DNA from: Streptomyces sp. NRRL WC-3605
GTDB taxonomy: Bacteria; Actinomycetota; Actinomycetes; Streptomycetales; Streptomycetaceae
Length of the DNA stretch: 64,000 nt
Assembly (NCBI RefSeq): GCF_001509795.1
Contig: NZ_LLZN01000037.1
Coordinates: 62,001 to 126,000, forward strand
Direction: 5' to 3'
Below, piece by piece: positions 17,746 to 26,196 of this stretch (positions are counted from its first letter, which is position 1; the number at the start of each line of letters is the position of its first letter). Made by a program: the position numbers and the translations under genes. A model generated the notes under the pieces. The model saw nothing but the letters and a program-made list of their open reading frames with translations. It did not search any database and had not been told where the DNA came from.

Positions 17746-18036
17746 GTGAACTCCACTGTCGAGGTGCTGTGCTGCCGGCGGGATGCCGGACGTGGGAGAA
17801 GAGCGATGGTGAGCGATGAGTGCGCCTGAGGTCGGATCCTGGGTTCAGGATGTCCGCGATCATGCGCGGAACTGGTGGGCCATGACGGCTGTTCTCCCCG
17901 GGAGAATCGCCGACGAGGGTGACGTCCCTGCCGGTGCCGTCCGTGCGAGGCGACGGAAGTCGACTGCCGGCGCCTCGCGGGCTCTGGCGGCGTGGTGCCC
18001 AACTTGTGCGGCACGGCGGTTCATTGGTGCTTTCCG

Positions 18037-18879
18037 TCAGGCCACCACGATTCGATAGTCGGAGACGGGCCGGTACCCGATGCGCCTGTACATACTGTTG
18101 CTCGTCGGGTTGGCGAGGTCGGTGAAGAGAAGTACGTGTTCCGCACCGGCGTCGCGAGCTGCCCGGGAGACGGCTGTGGTGACAGCGGCTCCGTAGCCCC
18201 GGCCCCGGTGTTCGGGGAGCGTGTAGACGGGGGTGATGCGAGCCGTGCCGGCTAGGACCGACGTCATGGCCGCCATGGCCACTGGTTCGTCCCCGACCGT
18301 CCACAACCGCCAGCCATCCCGGCTCATCCGCTCGTCGATGAATGCGTCGAGATCCACTCCGAGTGAGCCGGCCTCCGCGACGAAGCGGGTGCACCAAGCG
18401 TGGAGAAGAGCCCGGTCGGCGTCGGTCACCGGCCGCGGCGCCCCGGGCGGTACGACGCCAGGGCACTCAAGACGTCCAAGACGATGGAGGCGAAGCTGCG
18501 GTCCGCTGCTCGGCGCGGAGCCGGTGGCCGTCCGCCACGCTTCGGAGAAGGTGCGAGCCGATGAGTCGTCGGCCAGGAGGTGTGTGAACGGCTCAGACCG
18601 AGCGGACAGGAACACGGCCAGGTGTGTTGCCGCCGCCTGGTTGAGGCGGCTCGCGGTCAGCAGGTGCGGTGGCATCCACACGAACGCGGCTGTCGTCGCC
18701 GCCTCATCCGGCTCCCGCCACCAGCCCAGCACCGAGGCCGGGGGTTCACCCTGAGCCCGCAACTGCTCGATCGTCCCCAGTCCGGACAGCAGCATGGTGT
18801 GCAGGTCGGGACGTGCGGCGAGAAATTTCCCCGCCTCGACGCGAAACACTTCTGGCTTGTCCGTAATGAACCAGGTCAC
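18037..18879 (-). CDS. GNAT family N-acetyltransferase
   Basis: A 280-residue acetyltransferase beginning VTWFITDKPEVFRVEAGKFL. The C-terminal GNAT domain has the acetyl-CoA motif PEHRGRGYG and ends MYRRIGYRPVSDY, where the asparagine-rich LANPTSNSMYRRIGY segment is classic. The GTG at 18879 has an AGGAGA site about nine bases upstream; the longer frame above it is Arg/Pro-rich and rejected. A 22-bp palindrome at 19080-19101 lies about 200 bp upstream and may control it. It is a distant neighbour-paralogue of the GNAT gene downstream. Confidence 0.85.
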   Translation of the reverse strand: MTWFITDKPEVFRVEAGKFLAARPDLHTMLLSGLGTIEQLRAQGEPPASVLGWWREPDEAATTAAFVWMPPHLLTASRLNQAAATHLAVFLSARSEPFTHLLADDSSARTFSEAWRTATGSAPSSGPQLRLHRLGRLECPGVVPPGAPRPVTDADRALLHAWCTRFVAEAGSLGVDLDAFIDERMSRDGWRLWTVGDEPVAMAAMTSVLAGTARITPVYTLPEHRGRGYGAAVTTAVSRAARDAGAEHVLLFTDLANPTSNSMYRRIGYRPVSDYRIVVA

Positions 18880-19079
18880 GAGAGTACGTCTCCTGCGAGG
18901 GTTGGCCGTCGATGCCGGTGTGGGGTCGGTGGTAGTCGTGCCCGTTGCAGATGCTCGGGGTCGAGCCACGCTGCAGGCGCCGGCGACGGCAGGGTCATTC
19001 GGACCTCGTGAGGCAGGTGGCGCGTTGCGCATGATGTGCGGGCCCATCATGTCGGCCGTCACCGCAGAGTGTCCACGTG

Positions 19080-19101
19080 ATAGATGTCACTGACAATCTA
19101 A
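19080..19101. promoter_or_regulatory. 22-bp palindromic operator, copy 1
   Basis: ATAGAT, ten bases, ATCTAA. Read on the minus strand it begins TTAGATTGTCAGTG. It shares arm sequence and exact spacing with copies at 19249-19270 and 22915-22936. It is positioned between the GNAT gene (minus) and the DUF1330 gene (plus). Confidence 0.55.
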
Positions 19102-19248
19102 GCTGTCGGCCGTGTCGGGAGGCCATGCGGGCGCCTGGGTGGATGCCGGCCTGGAGCGGGACAGGTCATGACCGTCCCCGCCTCGCAGGCGTCGAGGGGT
19201 CCTCTGAGATCTGCCGTCTCCTGAGTTGCGGGACTTGTCACTCCGGAG

Positions 19249-19270
19249 TTAGATGATACTGGTAATCTAA
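19249..19270. promoter_or_regulatory. 22-bp palindromic operator, copy 2
   Basis: A perfect inverted repeat TTAGAT-N10-ATCTAA lying 46 bp before the DUF1330 start codon. A possible -10 element (GATACT) is inside the spacer, so binding would block transcription. Confidence 0.65.
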
Positions 19271-19316
19271 CGCCGCTGCGCGCCAAGCACGCGTGGCCTC
19301 CTCAAAGGAACCTTCC

Positions 19317-19682
19317 ATGAGCGCCTACCTGATCAACCATCTCCGCATCCCTGGCGACATCCCGAACGAGCAGGGACTTTCGTACCTGGAGCAGGTCGAG
19401 GCCACGGTCCAGCCGTTCGGCGGCAAGTGGCTGGCGAACGGCGCCCCCGACGTGATCGAGGGCGCGTGGCCGGGCCTGGTCGTGCTGATGGAGTTCCCCG
19501 ACCGTGCCGCGGCGGAGGCCTGGTACCGCTCGCCCGAGTATCAGGCGATCCTGCCGCTGCGTGTGCGCAACGCGATCTCGGACCTCGTCCTGATCGACAG
19601 CCTGCCCCCGGGGTACACCGTGAAGGGGTTCGCCCAGGAGGTGCGCGCCGCGGTCGCGGGGGCGGCCGGCACCTCTGAGTAA
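19317..19682 (+). CDS. DUF1330 domain protein
   Basis: A 121-residue protein of the DUF1330 (dimeric alpha-beta-barrel) family. It begins MSAYLINHLRIPGDIP, with the family-typical GAPDVIEGAWPGLVVLMEFP and WYRSPEYQAILPLR. Members are small cytosolic proteins of unknown enzymatic role. The ATG at 19317 has an AAAGGAA site. A 22-bp palindrome directly upstream suggests repression by a dimeric regulator, probably the TetR protein encoded at 20009-20581, which is convergent with it. Confidence 0.85.
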   Translation: MSAYLINHLRIPGDIPNEQGLSYLEQVEATVQPFGGKWLANGAPDVIEGAWPGLVVLMEFPDRAAAEAWYRSPEYQAILPLRVRNAISDLVLIDSLPPGYTVKGFAQEVRAAVAGAAGTSE

Positions 19683-19691
19683 CGTCGTCAT

Positions 19692-19720
19692 CCCGGCCGC
19701 CGTCCAGGTGAGCGGCCGGG
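19692..19720. terminator. stem-loop terminator after the DUF1330 gene
   Basis: CCCGGCCGC at 19692-19700 pairs with GCGGCCGGG at 19712-19720 across an 11-base loop, 10 bp after the stop codon. The rest of the gap up to 20008 shows no supported gene. Confidence 0.6.
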
Positions 19721-20008
19721 GACGTGAGGCGTAACGGCCGTTGTCCTTCCGGGCCGCCCGAGGGAGGGCGGTTGCCTCTACGTCATCGAACGCACGACGT
19801 CGTATGCGTGCGGCATGCACAGTCTGGCGGCGGCACTGCGGCCGGTGCACCACCTGAGCGGCTCATCACCAAAGAGGCGTGGTTGGCCGGGGACGCAGCG
19901 CCGCCGGCGTAGTGGGCCACGGCCTTGGCGGCGGCGCATGGCGCCCTTGATGGCCATGCCCCTGACCCTCGTGTACGGCACCGAGGGTTCGGCCGGCGGC
20001 TTGGGGCC

Positions 20009-20581
20009 TCAGCCGTCCGCCGACTCAGTACTGTCGGCAGCCCTCGTCGCCGCGGCATGTGAAGCCCGCAGGATCTGTTCCGACAAAGGCGTGCCCGCGG
20101 TGGCGCGGGCAAGGATTATGCCGCCGACGAGCGTGGCGTAAGCGGCCAGGCCGGCGTCACCGGGCGCAATCCACTCCGCGAGTTCCTGGACGCCCTTGGC
20201 GTAGGTCTCCCTGTGTTTGGGCTCTCGCGCGACATCGCCGGCGAACCCGGCCGCGGGGCAACCGGTACCAGGGTTGTCGCGATGCTCGACCGAGAAGTAG
20301 GACTCGAGCAGCGACTGCCACGCCGCCTCATGCTCCCCGGCCTCCTGGTCCAAAGCCAGGAGGTCTCGCAGATTGTCGGCGAACGCCTTGGCGGCCGCTT
20401 CGTCGACCAGCGCGGCTTTGGAGGCGAACTGCTTGTAGAAGCCGCCCTGGGTGAGTCCGATGGACTTCATCACGTCCGCGATGCCTACATTCGCCACCCC
20501 GTCTTCACGGAACAGCCGCGCGGCCGCGGCCACCACGCGCTCCCGGTTGGCACGCGCTTCTGCTTGCGAGACGCGGCTCAT
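20009..20581 (-). CDS. TetR family transcriptional regulator
   Basis: A 190-residue repressor beginning MSRVSQAEARANRERVVAAA. The helix-turn-helix is clear (VGIADVMKSIGLTQGGFYKQF, about residues 30-50). The ATG at 20581 has a GGAGGG site. The C-terminal domain contains the PGTGCPAAGFAGDV segment seen in a TetR subgroup that senses electrophiles or oxidants. The cysteine there (about residue 108) may be a sensor; this is inference. It is the only regulator between the three 22-bp palindromes and is the likely binder, although its own promoter lacks a clear copy. Confidence 0.88.
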   Translation of the reverse strand: MSRVSQAEARANRERVVAAAARLFREDGVANVGIADVMKSIGLTQGGFYKQFASKAALVDEAAAKAFADNLRDLLALDQEAGEHEAAWQSLLESYFSVEHRDNPGTGCPAAGFAGDVAREPKHRETYAKGVQELAEWIAPGDAGLAAYATLVGGIILARATAGTPLSEQILRASHAAATRAADSTESADG

Positions 20582-21380
20582 CCAACACCCTCCGTGACGT
20601 CGAGAAGTCATCCACTGCACTCTAAAGATTACGCCCACCGTCTATCGGTCGACGCAGTCGACGGCCTCCCGCACTGCCGACAGGCGCACGCCCGGTGGCA
20701 GCCCGCAGGCCGGTGGTGGATCGGGCCGGCACTACGACCATCCGCGGCACCGGCGAGAACAGGCAAAGCCGTCTCGTTGAAGATGGTCGCTGTCCCGCCG
20801 CATGGAAGATGGTGAACGCAATCTGGCGTGTGGTGCGCCATGATCGCATGCGCCTCCTCCGGCACGGGCGGAGTCGGCGGGTTGGTGACCACCGGCGAGG
20901 CCGCGTCCCTGTGGTGCACCTGCTCGGCGACCGCCGCGAAGGGCCCAGGCCCTGGGGCGCCGGTCAGGGGAGGATGACATCAGGCCCCACAGGCCCGAAT
21001 CGGCTTGGTAGCCGCTCAAGTGCGGGGTCGGCACACTGTTCTCGCATCACGCGCCGCGTGGCTGGGCGGACCGCTCACCAAGGCGGCGATCCGCATCGGC
21101 GGGCAACAGCGGCCTGCGCTGCTGACGTCGCACGCCACGTCCACCCGGCCCATGTCCGAGGAGCGGTCGAAGGCCGCCGCCGACGCGCAGGTGGGCGTGC
21201 GGTTGCGGCTTCCTGGCAGGCAGATAAAGGGGCGTCTGTGCGCTGCGACCGGCATGGGCGGGGAGACGGCACCGGCCGCAGCGCCTTGAACGGGCCCGTC
21301 CGGAGACCTGTGGACTGTGGACCGGGCGAGCGAGTCTGACCCCTGGCGCCGGCACGGCACTGCCCGGTGGCCGAATGCCG
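20582..21380. other. 800-bp region without a supported gene
   Basis: Several long shadow frames occur on both strands, but none shows a family motif, a ribosome site or balanced codon positions that I can trust. It contains the TetR promoter at its left end. Confidence 0.35.
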
Positions 21381-22790
21381 TCAGCCGGGCGGAATGTTGT
21401 GGTTCACCCGGAACATGTTGGTCGGGTCGTACGCCTTCTTCGCGGCGGTCAGACGCCGGTAGCGCTCAGCGCCGTAGACCTCTCTCAACCGCTCGCTGTC
21501 GGTTGCCTCCTCGGTGGACAGGAAGTTGACCATCCGGCGCCTGTCTGCCCAGGGCTCCATCGCGTTCATCACCTCTTCGAGTTCGGCGCTCAGGAACTCG
21601 CCCCGCTCGGAGGTGCCCACGCCGAAGCCGAAGAGGACGAAGGGAAGCCCTCGGCTGGACACGGCGTTGGGGACCTCGGGCTCACGGTCGAGCGCACCGC
21701 CGAGCATGCGAATCTCGACACTCGCCAGAGGGGAGTCCGACCCGGGGCCGAGCAGTTCGATCAACCTGTCGGCCGCTTCGGCGGGAAACGCGCGCAACAG
21801 CGTCGTGCGATCGTAATAGGGCATCGGCGTCGGCGGGTCCATGTGGACGGCGCCCACGGCGGTGCAGGGCGTCTCCTCCACGGTGTCGATGAGCGCCGGG
21901 GCGGCCGCGCGAACAGGTGCGATCAGCCGTTCCCCTTCGACCGAAGGGCCGAGATAGGCGAAGCGCACATGCACCACGAAGGCCCCCCGGAGGGGCTCCG
22001 GCAATGCGGGCAGCGGAGGGAGCCGTTGCACGGCGACCGAGGAGGACATCTCCTCCGGCATGTCTGCTTGCCAGATGCGCCAGGTGTGGAGCACCTCGGC
22101 GAGTCGTTCGCCGGGGAAGTAGATGCCGCCGCCGTAGAAACTGGTCACCGGGAACAGGTCGAACTCCAGCGCGGTGACGACGCCGAAATTGCCCTTTCCT
22201 CCGAGCAGGCACCAGAAGAGTTCGGGATCGTTGTCCGGCGTGACATGCCGCAACTCGCCGTCAGCGGTCACCACCTCCAGTGAGCGGACATGGTCCGCCG
22301 CGTATCCCTGGCTCCGGCCGAAGACCGGGCTGAGTCCACCTCCGAGGGTGTAGCCGGTGACGCCCACCAGCGGAGCCGAGCCGCTCATCGGGGCCAGGCC
22401 GACCTTGGCGGCCTGGTCCATGACCTCCTGCCAGATCACTCCGGCCTCGACCCTCGCGCGTCTGCGGCCTGCGTCGACGGCGATGCCCTTCATCCGCCGG
22501 GTGCTGATCAACACGCCGCCCCGGGCAGGACGGACCTGTTGATGCCCCGTGGTCTTCACCGATACAGGCCGCCCCTGGCGGGCCGCGAAGCGGACGGCCG
22601 CCTGTACGTCGGCCGCGTCGTCGGCACCGACCACGAGGGCCGGCTCCAAGGGGACATTGAGGTTGTAGGTCCGGCACTCGGCGTCGTACCCCTCGTCGCC
22701 GGGCAGCAGAACAGGACCGCTCGCCAGCGATGCGAGTTCGGCCGCTTCGGCGGGCGAAACGCGTGGCAGCAGCAGATCGTCAAAGGTCAT
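21381..22790 (-). CDS. FAD-dependent oxidase, berberine-bridge/PCMH type
   Basis: A 469-residue oxidoreductase. The N-terminal PCMH FAD-binding domain shows PALVVGADDAADVQAAVRFA, the flavin-linking histidine region VKTTGHQ, and GYTLGGGLSPVFGRSQGYAA. The C-terminal berberine-bridge element reads YGAERYRRLTAAKKAYDPTN followed by MFRVNHNI. Such enzymes oxidise alcohols, sugars or aromatic metabolites using O2, with FAD bound covalently through His; the second (Cys) linkage is not obvious. The ATG at 22790 has a GAGGGA site. The 22-bp palindrome at 22915-22936 is about 125 bp upstream, placing it in the same regulon as the DUF1330 gene. Confidence 0.88.
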   Translation of the reverse strand: MTFDDLLLPRVSPAEAAELASLASGPVLLPGDEGYDAECRTYNLNVPLEPALVVGADDAADVQAAVRFAARQGRPVSVKTTGHQQVRPARGGVLISTRRMKGIAVDAGRRRARVEAGVIWQEVMDQAAKVGLAPMSGSAPLVGVTGYTLGGGLSPVFGRSQGYAADHVRSLEVVTADGELRHVTPDNDPELFWCLLGGKGNFGVVTALEFDLFPVTSFYGGGIYFPGERLAEVLHTWRIWQADMPEEMSSSVAVQRLPPLPALPEPLRGAFVVHVRFAYLGPSVEGERLIAPVRAAAPALIDTVEETPCTAVGAVHMDPPTPMPYYDRTTLLRAFPAEAADRLIELLGPGSDSPLASVEIRMLGGALDREPEVPNAVSSRGLPFVLFGFGVGTSERGEFLSAELEEVMNAMEPWADRRRMVNFLSTEEATDSERLREVYGAERYRRLTAAKKAYDPTNMFRVNHNIPPG

Positions 22791-22914
22791 GGGTCCCTCG
22801 TCACTTGGCGCCAGGCTGAGCAGGCAGCTCCCCGCTGGTTCATCGCGACCTTGCGAACCGAGCCCACACGGGGCGAGCAAGAAGCCACATCCCTGGCGGG
22901 CGGACAACGGACAC

Positions 22915-22936
22915 TTACATTACACCTATAATCTAA
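22915..22936. promoter_or_regulatory. 22-bp palindromic operator, copy 3
   Basis: TTACAT, ten bases, ATCTAA; on the minus strand TTAGATTATAGGTG. It has the same spacing as the two copies near 19 kb and lies upstream of the FAD oxidase, divergent from a doubtful small frame at 22984. Confidence 0.6.
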
Positions 22937-22983
22937 CGTGTCTGCTGCGAGATGCCGGTGCTGGCGGGAACTACGGTGCTGGG

Positions 22984-23253
22984 ATGAGTGATCTTGATGT
23001 CGCGGCGCGTCGCGCCCTGCCCGTCGTGTCCGTCGGTCTGCCGCATCACATCGCCGCTCGGCGGATCGAACTCGCGGCGGGCGGCCATGGGCGCCAACGA
23101 GGTGTCCCGACCGCCGGAGGCGCGGACCTAGACAGGTCGTGGCGGGTGAAGGGCAAAAGCAGGTGGAACGCCGCGCCCAGCCGGGAAGGGCGGGGCTCGG
23201 CTCTCCTGCTGTGGACCGACCGGGCTGTCCATCCGCTGTGCGCCAAGGCGTGA
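22984..23253 (+). CDS. doubtful small open frame
   Basis: An 89-codon frame beginning MSDLDVAARRALPVVSVGLP. The first 25 residues look protein-like; the remainder is Arg/Gly-rich. It starts 48 bp after a palindromic operator and has no strong ribosome site and no recognised family. It may be a truncated gene or noise. Confidence 0.2.
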   Translation: MSDLDVAARRALPVVSVGLPHHIAARRIELAAGGHGRQRGVPTAGGADLDRSWRVKGKSRWNAAPSREGRGSALLLWTDRAVHPLCAKA

Positions 23254-23316
23254 GTAACAGGGTGCTTGTCGTGAGTCAATCGTGACCCGGGCAGGCCGCG
23301 CGTGCCCACGATCTGG

Positions 23317-23370
23317 CTCGAGACGGCAGTGGCTCGGCTGGAGTCCCGAGCCGAGCCACTGCCGCTCGAG
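23317..23370. terminator. very strong stem-loop inside a decayed SDR gene
   Basis: GGCAGTGGCTCGGCT at 23325-23339 pairs perfectly with AGCCGAGCCACTGCC at 23349-23363 around a nine-base loop. Outer CTCGAG boxes at 23317-23322 and 23365-23370 extend the pairing. It sits exactly where the C-terminal coding sequence of the SDR remnant is lost. Confidence 0.6.
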
Positions 23371-23371
23371 C

Positions 23372-23640
23372 GGAAGCGATGTCCTCCGGACTGGCGGGCG
23401 GACCCGCGGGGGCCTGGGTGGCGAGAGCTCTCAGATCCTCGCCCATTCCGGCGGTTCCCTCGGTCCGTTCGGAGCGACCCTGACGGCATTGACCCGGACG
23501 CCCTGCGGGGCCATACTCGGCTGCCCACGATTTCGTCAGCAGGTTCACGGCGGCCTTGCTCGGTCCGTACAGACCCATGCCCGCCATGCCGAAGTCGGCG
23601 ACCATCGTGCTGACATTGACGATGGAGCCGCGGCCGCGTC
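23372..23640 (-). pseudogene. short-chain dehydrogenase remnant, multiple frameshifts
   Basis: The minus-strand frames in succession read MVADFGMAGMGLYGPSKAAV then NLLTKSWAAEYGP (active-site YxxxK), next GVRVNAVRVAPNGPREPPEW in a second frame, then LRALATQAPAGPPASPEDIA in a third. Together they are the C-terminal half of a classical SDR with two frameshifts. The cofactor-binding N-terminus is not readable and the C-terminal end is replaced by a strong hairpin. Confidence 0.65.
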
Positions 23641-23734
23641 AGCTTCGTATCGGGAATCCACGGTGGCGCGTTCGGGGCCGACATCGTGCTCCAAGTCCAC
23701 CTCTCCGCAGCCGGCGAAGCAGGCCGGGGCGAGG

Positions 23735-23920
23735 CGTCCCGAACTGCTTCTGACCGGGCCGGCACTGACCGGTCAAGCGCGCCTGGTGACCGTGATACTT
23801 CCGGCCGGCTGGAGCCCTGAGCAGTTGCGGCACATCATCACCGACCGGACACTGCCGAACCAGGTGCGCACTTCGATCGGCGCGGTCATCGCTGCCCGGC
23901 TGCGCCCGGCCCACGGGTGA
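23735..23920 (+). pseudogene. fragment of an HTH/replication-type actinobacterial protein
   Basis: The frame ends PELLLTGPALTGQARLVTVI, LPAGWSPEQLRHIITDRTLP and SIGAVIAARLRPAHG before a stop at 23920. This resembles the C-terminal repeats of Streptomyces helix-turn-helix proteins related to plasmid or mobile elements. The N-terminal part is absent. The family call is tentative. Confidence 0.35.
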
Positions 23921-24283
23921 GCATAATTTCTGGCAATAGTGCTCATGGTGAGAAGTGAAGCGCCGCGAGGGCCTGTGAGGTCCACGGGGGTGGGGACCGT
24001 CTGGACCCAACGGATGGATGCCAGTCGACGGCCAGGTCTGTCCCTGGGCCAGGCGCCTGGCCCAGGCGCCACGAAGCCACACGGTGGCCCGAGACCCCTT
24101 CCGGCACAAGTCGTTCCATGGCCGACACAGGCCGTTTCCGGCGTCTTCAAGATGTCGTGGCACTTGGCGTGGATCTATAGGCTGCACTCGAGATGAGTGC
24201 GGAAGCAGCAGGGCTGGGACCTGTTGGAGCAGATGGTGCAGATCCCGTCGCGGTGGCGATGATGTGGATGACCTTCGATCCCC
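23921..24283. other. intergenic, nothing supported
   Basis: No gene is supported. A short tandem duplication (TGGGCCAGGCGCC then TGGCCCAGGCGCC) lies near 24047-24072. Confidence 0.35.
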
Positions 24284-24802
24284 TCACGCTCCCGGCGGCG
24301 GCGTCAGCCCGAACCGCGCGATGACGTCCGGCAGCCAGTCAGGCTGACCGAATTCGAGCCCATATTTGGACGCGAGTGCGGGGATGGCGTCCGGGGAGGG
24401 GGGCGGGCCGTCGGCGAGCATCTCGGCGATCTCGCGGAAGCAGTTCTCGAAGCCGGCCGGGCTGATGATCTCGATCATGCGGGCAGGGACCGAGCCGGCG
24501 TTCCACATGGCGTGCAGTTCGCCGCGAGGTTTGGTGATGTAGCCGCCGGGGCCCAGCACGGCTTCGCGGTCGCCTGAGCGGAAGCCGATCTCGCCTTCGG
24601 TGACGATCGAGTACTCGTCCTCGCGGGTGTGCAGGTGGGGCGGCACCAGCGCACCGATCGGGAACGGGTGCTCGACGACCGACAAGGCGCCGTTGGTATC
24701 GGCACCCCGGAGCTTGAAGACCACACCAATGGAACCGAGGAAGCCCTCGGTGCCCTCGCCTGGGCGGACGACCGTGAGCGGAGGTACCAGTTCCTCGGTC
24801 AT
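24284..24802 (-). CDS. cupin domain protein
   Basis: A 172-residue single-domain cupin. Metal-binding motif 1 reads PPHLHTREDEYSIVTEGE (His-x-His and Glu) and motif 2 reads GGYITKPRGELHAMWN (His), so a metal site is probable. The C-terminal extension of about 50 residues is usual for Streptomyces cupins of this type. The ATG at 24802 has a GAGGAG site; the frame above it was rejected. It could be a dioxygenase, an isomerase or a ligand-binding protein. The region upstream (about 24835-24862) contains ACACT and AGTGT arms that may be an operator. It is a single-gene transcript. Confidence 0.85.
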   Translation of the reverse strand: MTEELVPPLTVVRPGEGTEGFLGSIGVVFKLRGADTNGALSVVEHPFPIGALVPPHLHTREDEYSIVTEGEIGFRSGDREAVLGPGGYITKPRGELHAMWNAGSVPARMIEIISPAGFENCFREIAEMLADGPPPSPDAIPALASKYGLEFGQPDWLPDVIARFGLTPPPGA

Positions 24803-25064
24803 GGCGATCACTCCTCTGATCGTTTCGAGAAACACTGGTGTCCTACTAAAAGTGTCCACCTCGGACTTCCTGGGGCGCATCTCGGCGACCTCGATGATGA
24901 ACGCCTCGTCGCCTCGCGAGTGACTGCCGACAGGACACTGATCCGGCGGTACGCCTCGGCCGCGGTGATGGGTCCCTGCAGCTACTGAACTTGAACCCGT
25001 GATGTCGGTCGTCTCGTGGTGACGGCGTCAGGGTCCGAGACCGCCAGCTGCTACCGGCTCGGGT

Positions 25065-25427
25065 TCAGGACGATGGCTGTAGCCAGCGCCGCGCTGCGGT
25101 GAGATTCACCTCGACGTCATCGCTCCAAGAACAGACCTCAAGCCATGAGAGGTAGCCGCCTCGCGCGAAGACCAGGACCTCGCCAGGGCACTCGCCGGTT
25201 TCGGTGAACAGCTGCACGTCGGCAGCCACGACGGTGCCGGGGCCCGTTGGCGCGGGCTCCACCGCGTCGGCGTCAAGGTCGAAGTAGGCAGTGCCGCAAC
25301 CGCACTCACAGCGGGATTGCACCCTGAGTCGGGGCACCTGCCGTCGGAGGGCGACGTGAACGGCCTCGTCCGGGTTCAGGACGAGGCCAAGCACGTCGGC
25401 TACGTCCTCGGGCAGGCTGCCAGTCAT
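25065..25427 (-). CDS. small protein of unknown function with a CxCGCG motif
   Basis: A 120-residue protein without a family I can name. It begins MTGSLPEDVADVLGLVLNPD and contains RCECGCGTAYFDLDADAVEP near residues 39-58. The close cysteines (C40, C42, C44) look like a metal- or structure-binding knuckle. The C-terminal half has LSWLEVCSWSDDVEV. Good codon-position bias and conservation-like features argue that it is real. It lies upstream on the same strand from the cupin gene, 260 bp away. Confidence 0.6.
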   Translation of the reverse strand: MTGSLPEDVADVLGLVLNPDEAVHVALRRQVPRLRVQSRCECGCGTAYFDLDADAVEPAPTGPGTVVAADVQLFTETGECPGEVLVFARGGYLSWLEVCSWSDDVEVNLTAARRWLQPSS

Positions 25428-25491
25428 GCCGCCACGTTAGCTGACCAGCAGCTTTGGGCTTCGATCAATTTCGGGTCGGCCGACCCCATGC

Positions 25492-25899
25492 TCACAGCTC
25501 CAGGGCCAGGTCGGTGCCGGCGAGGCAGCCGTCGATGGCCTCCGGTCGGCTCTGCGGCATCGACCTGGAACCCAGGTCGTCGGAAGCCACATAGGTGCCG
25601 CTGAACGGCAGCGCATCCGAGGGCACAGAACCCGTCGAGCACCGGAGCTGTCCTGCCTGCCTGTCGTGCCACATGTAGAACGTCGCCACCTCAGAGAAGC
25701 GCAGATCGCGAATGCGTTCTCGGATATCCGCAGCGGTCCGCTCGAAGGCGGCCACCGCCTCGGCGACGGACAGCGAACTCCTGTCCTCGTCAGTCGCATC
25801 CAGCGACCGGGTGTTGGTCTCCCACTCCACGCGCCGGTTCGCCGGCTCCAGTACCAGAGGCCCGTCCGCCACTTCAGCGATCCACGTCAACAGCACCAC
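25492..25899 (-). CDS. small protein of unknown function
   Basis: A 135-residue protein. From the GTG at 25899 it reads VVLLTWIAEVADGPLVLEPA with a helical middle (VAEAVAAFERTAADIRERIR) and an aromatic FYMWHDRQAGQLRCST. An AGGG sequence upstream supports this start, with an adjacent GTG at 25896 as alternative; the longer frame above is low-complexity. No family is recognised. It lies directly upstream of the CxCGCG protein in the same direction, 64 bp apart, so they may be co-transcribed. Confidence 0.55.
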   Translation of the reverse strand: MVLLTWIAEVADGPLVLEPANRRVEWETNTRSLDATDEDRSSLSVAEAVAAFERTAADIRERIRDLRFSEVATFYMWHDRQAGQLRCSTGSVPSDALPFSGTYVASDDLGSRSMPQSRPEAIDGCLAGTDLALEL

Positions 25900-26125
25900 G
25901 GCAGTATCCCTGCACAGCTCAACCCGACGGCAAAGGGATCGAGGTCTCAGACTGCGGCCGCCCGGTTCGTGGAACGGACCAGTGGCCTGGCCGCGATCGG
26001 AGCGCTCGACGCCGCGTACGCCGTCGCCCACGGAACTTCGGCTCGTACGACCCGAACTCGCCATCGGATGACAAGCAGCAGGCGGCGAGCCGGAGAGTCG
26101 GAATGCGGGACGGTCGGCTCGTGGC

Positions 26126-26142
26126 CAAGGACCAGTGGCCCC
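26126..26142. promoter_or_regulatory. possible DevR/OsdR-like dormancy box
   Basis: GGACC-AGT-GGCCC (reverse GGGCC-ACT-GGTCC) lies 55 bp before the first universal stress protein gene. It resembles the GGGNCC-type palindromes reported for dormancy regulators of actinobacteria. It is a single site with imperfect arms, so this is suggestive only. Confidence 0.35.
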
Positions 26143-26196
26143 TGCTGTCGACGCCTGGCGGGATCAAGACTCACAGCAGCCTGAAGGAGGACTTCC

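Noticed and set aside
20629..20919. Minus-strand 96-codon frame with several His and Cys residues
   Set aside because: No family, no ribosome site, and it overlaps other equally open frames; not enough to call a gene.
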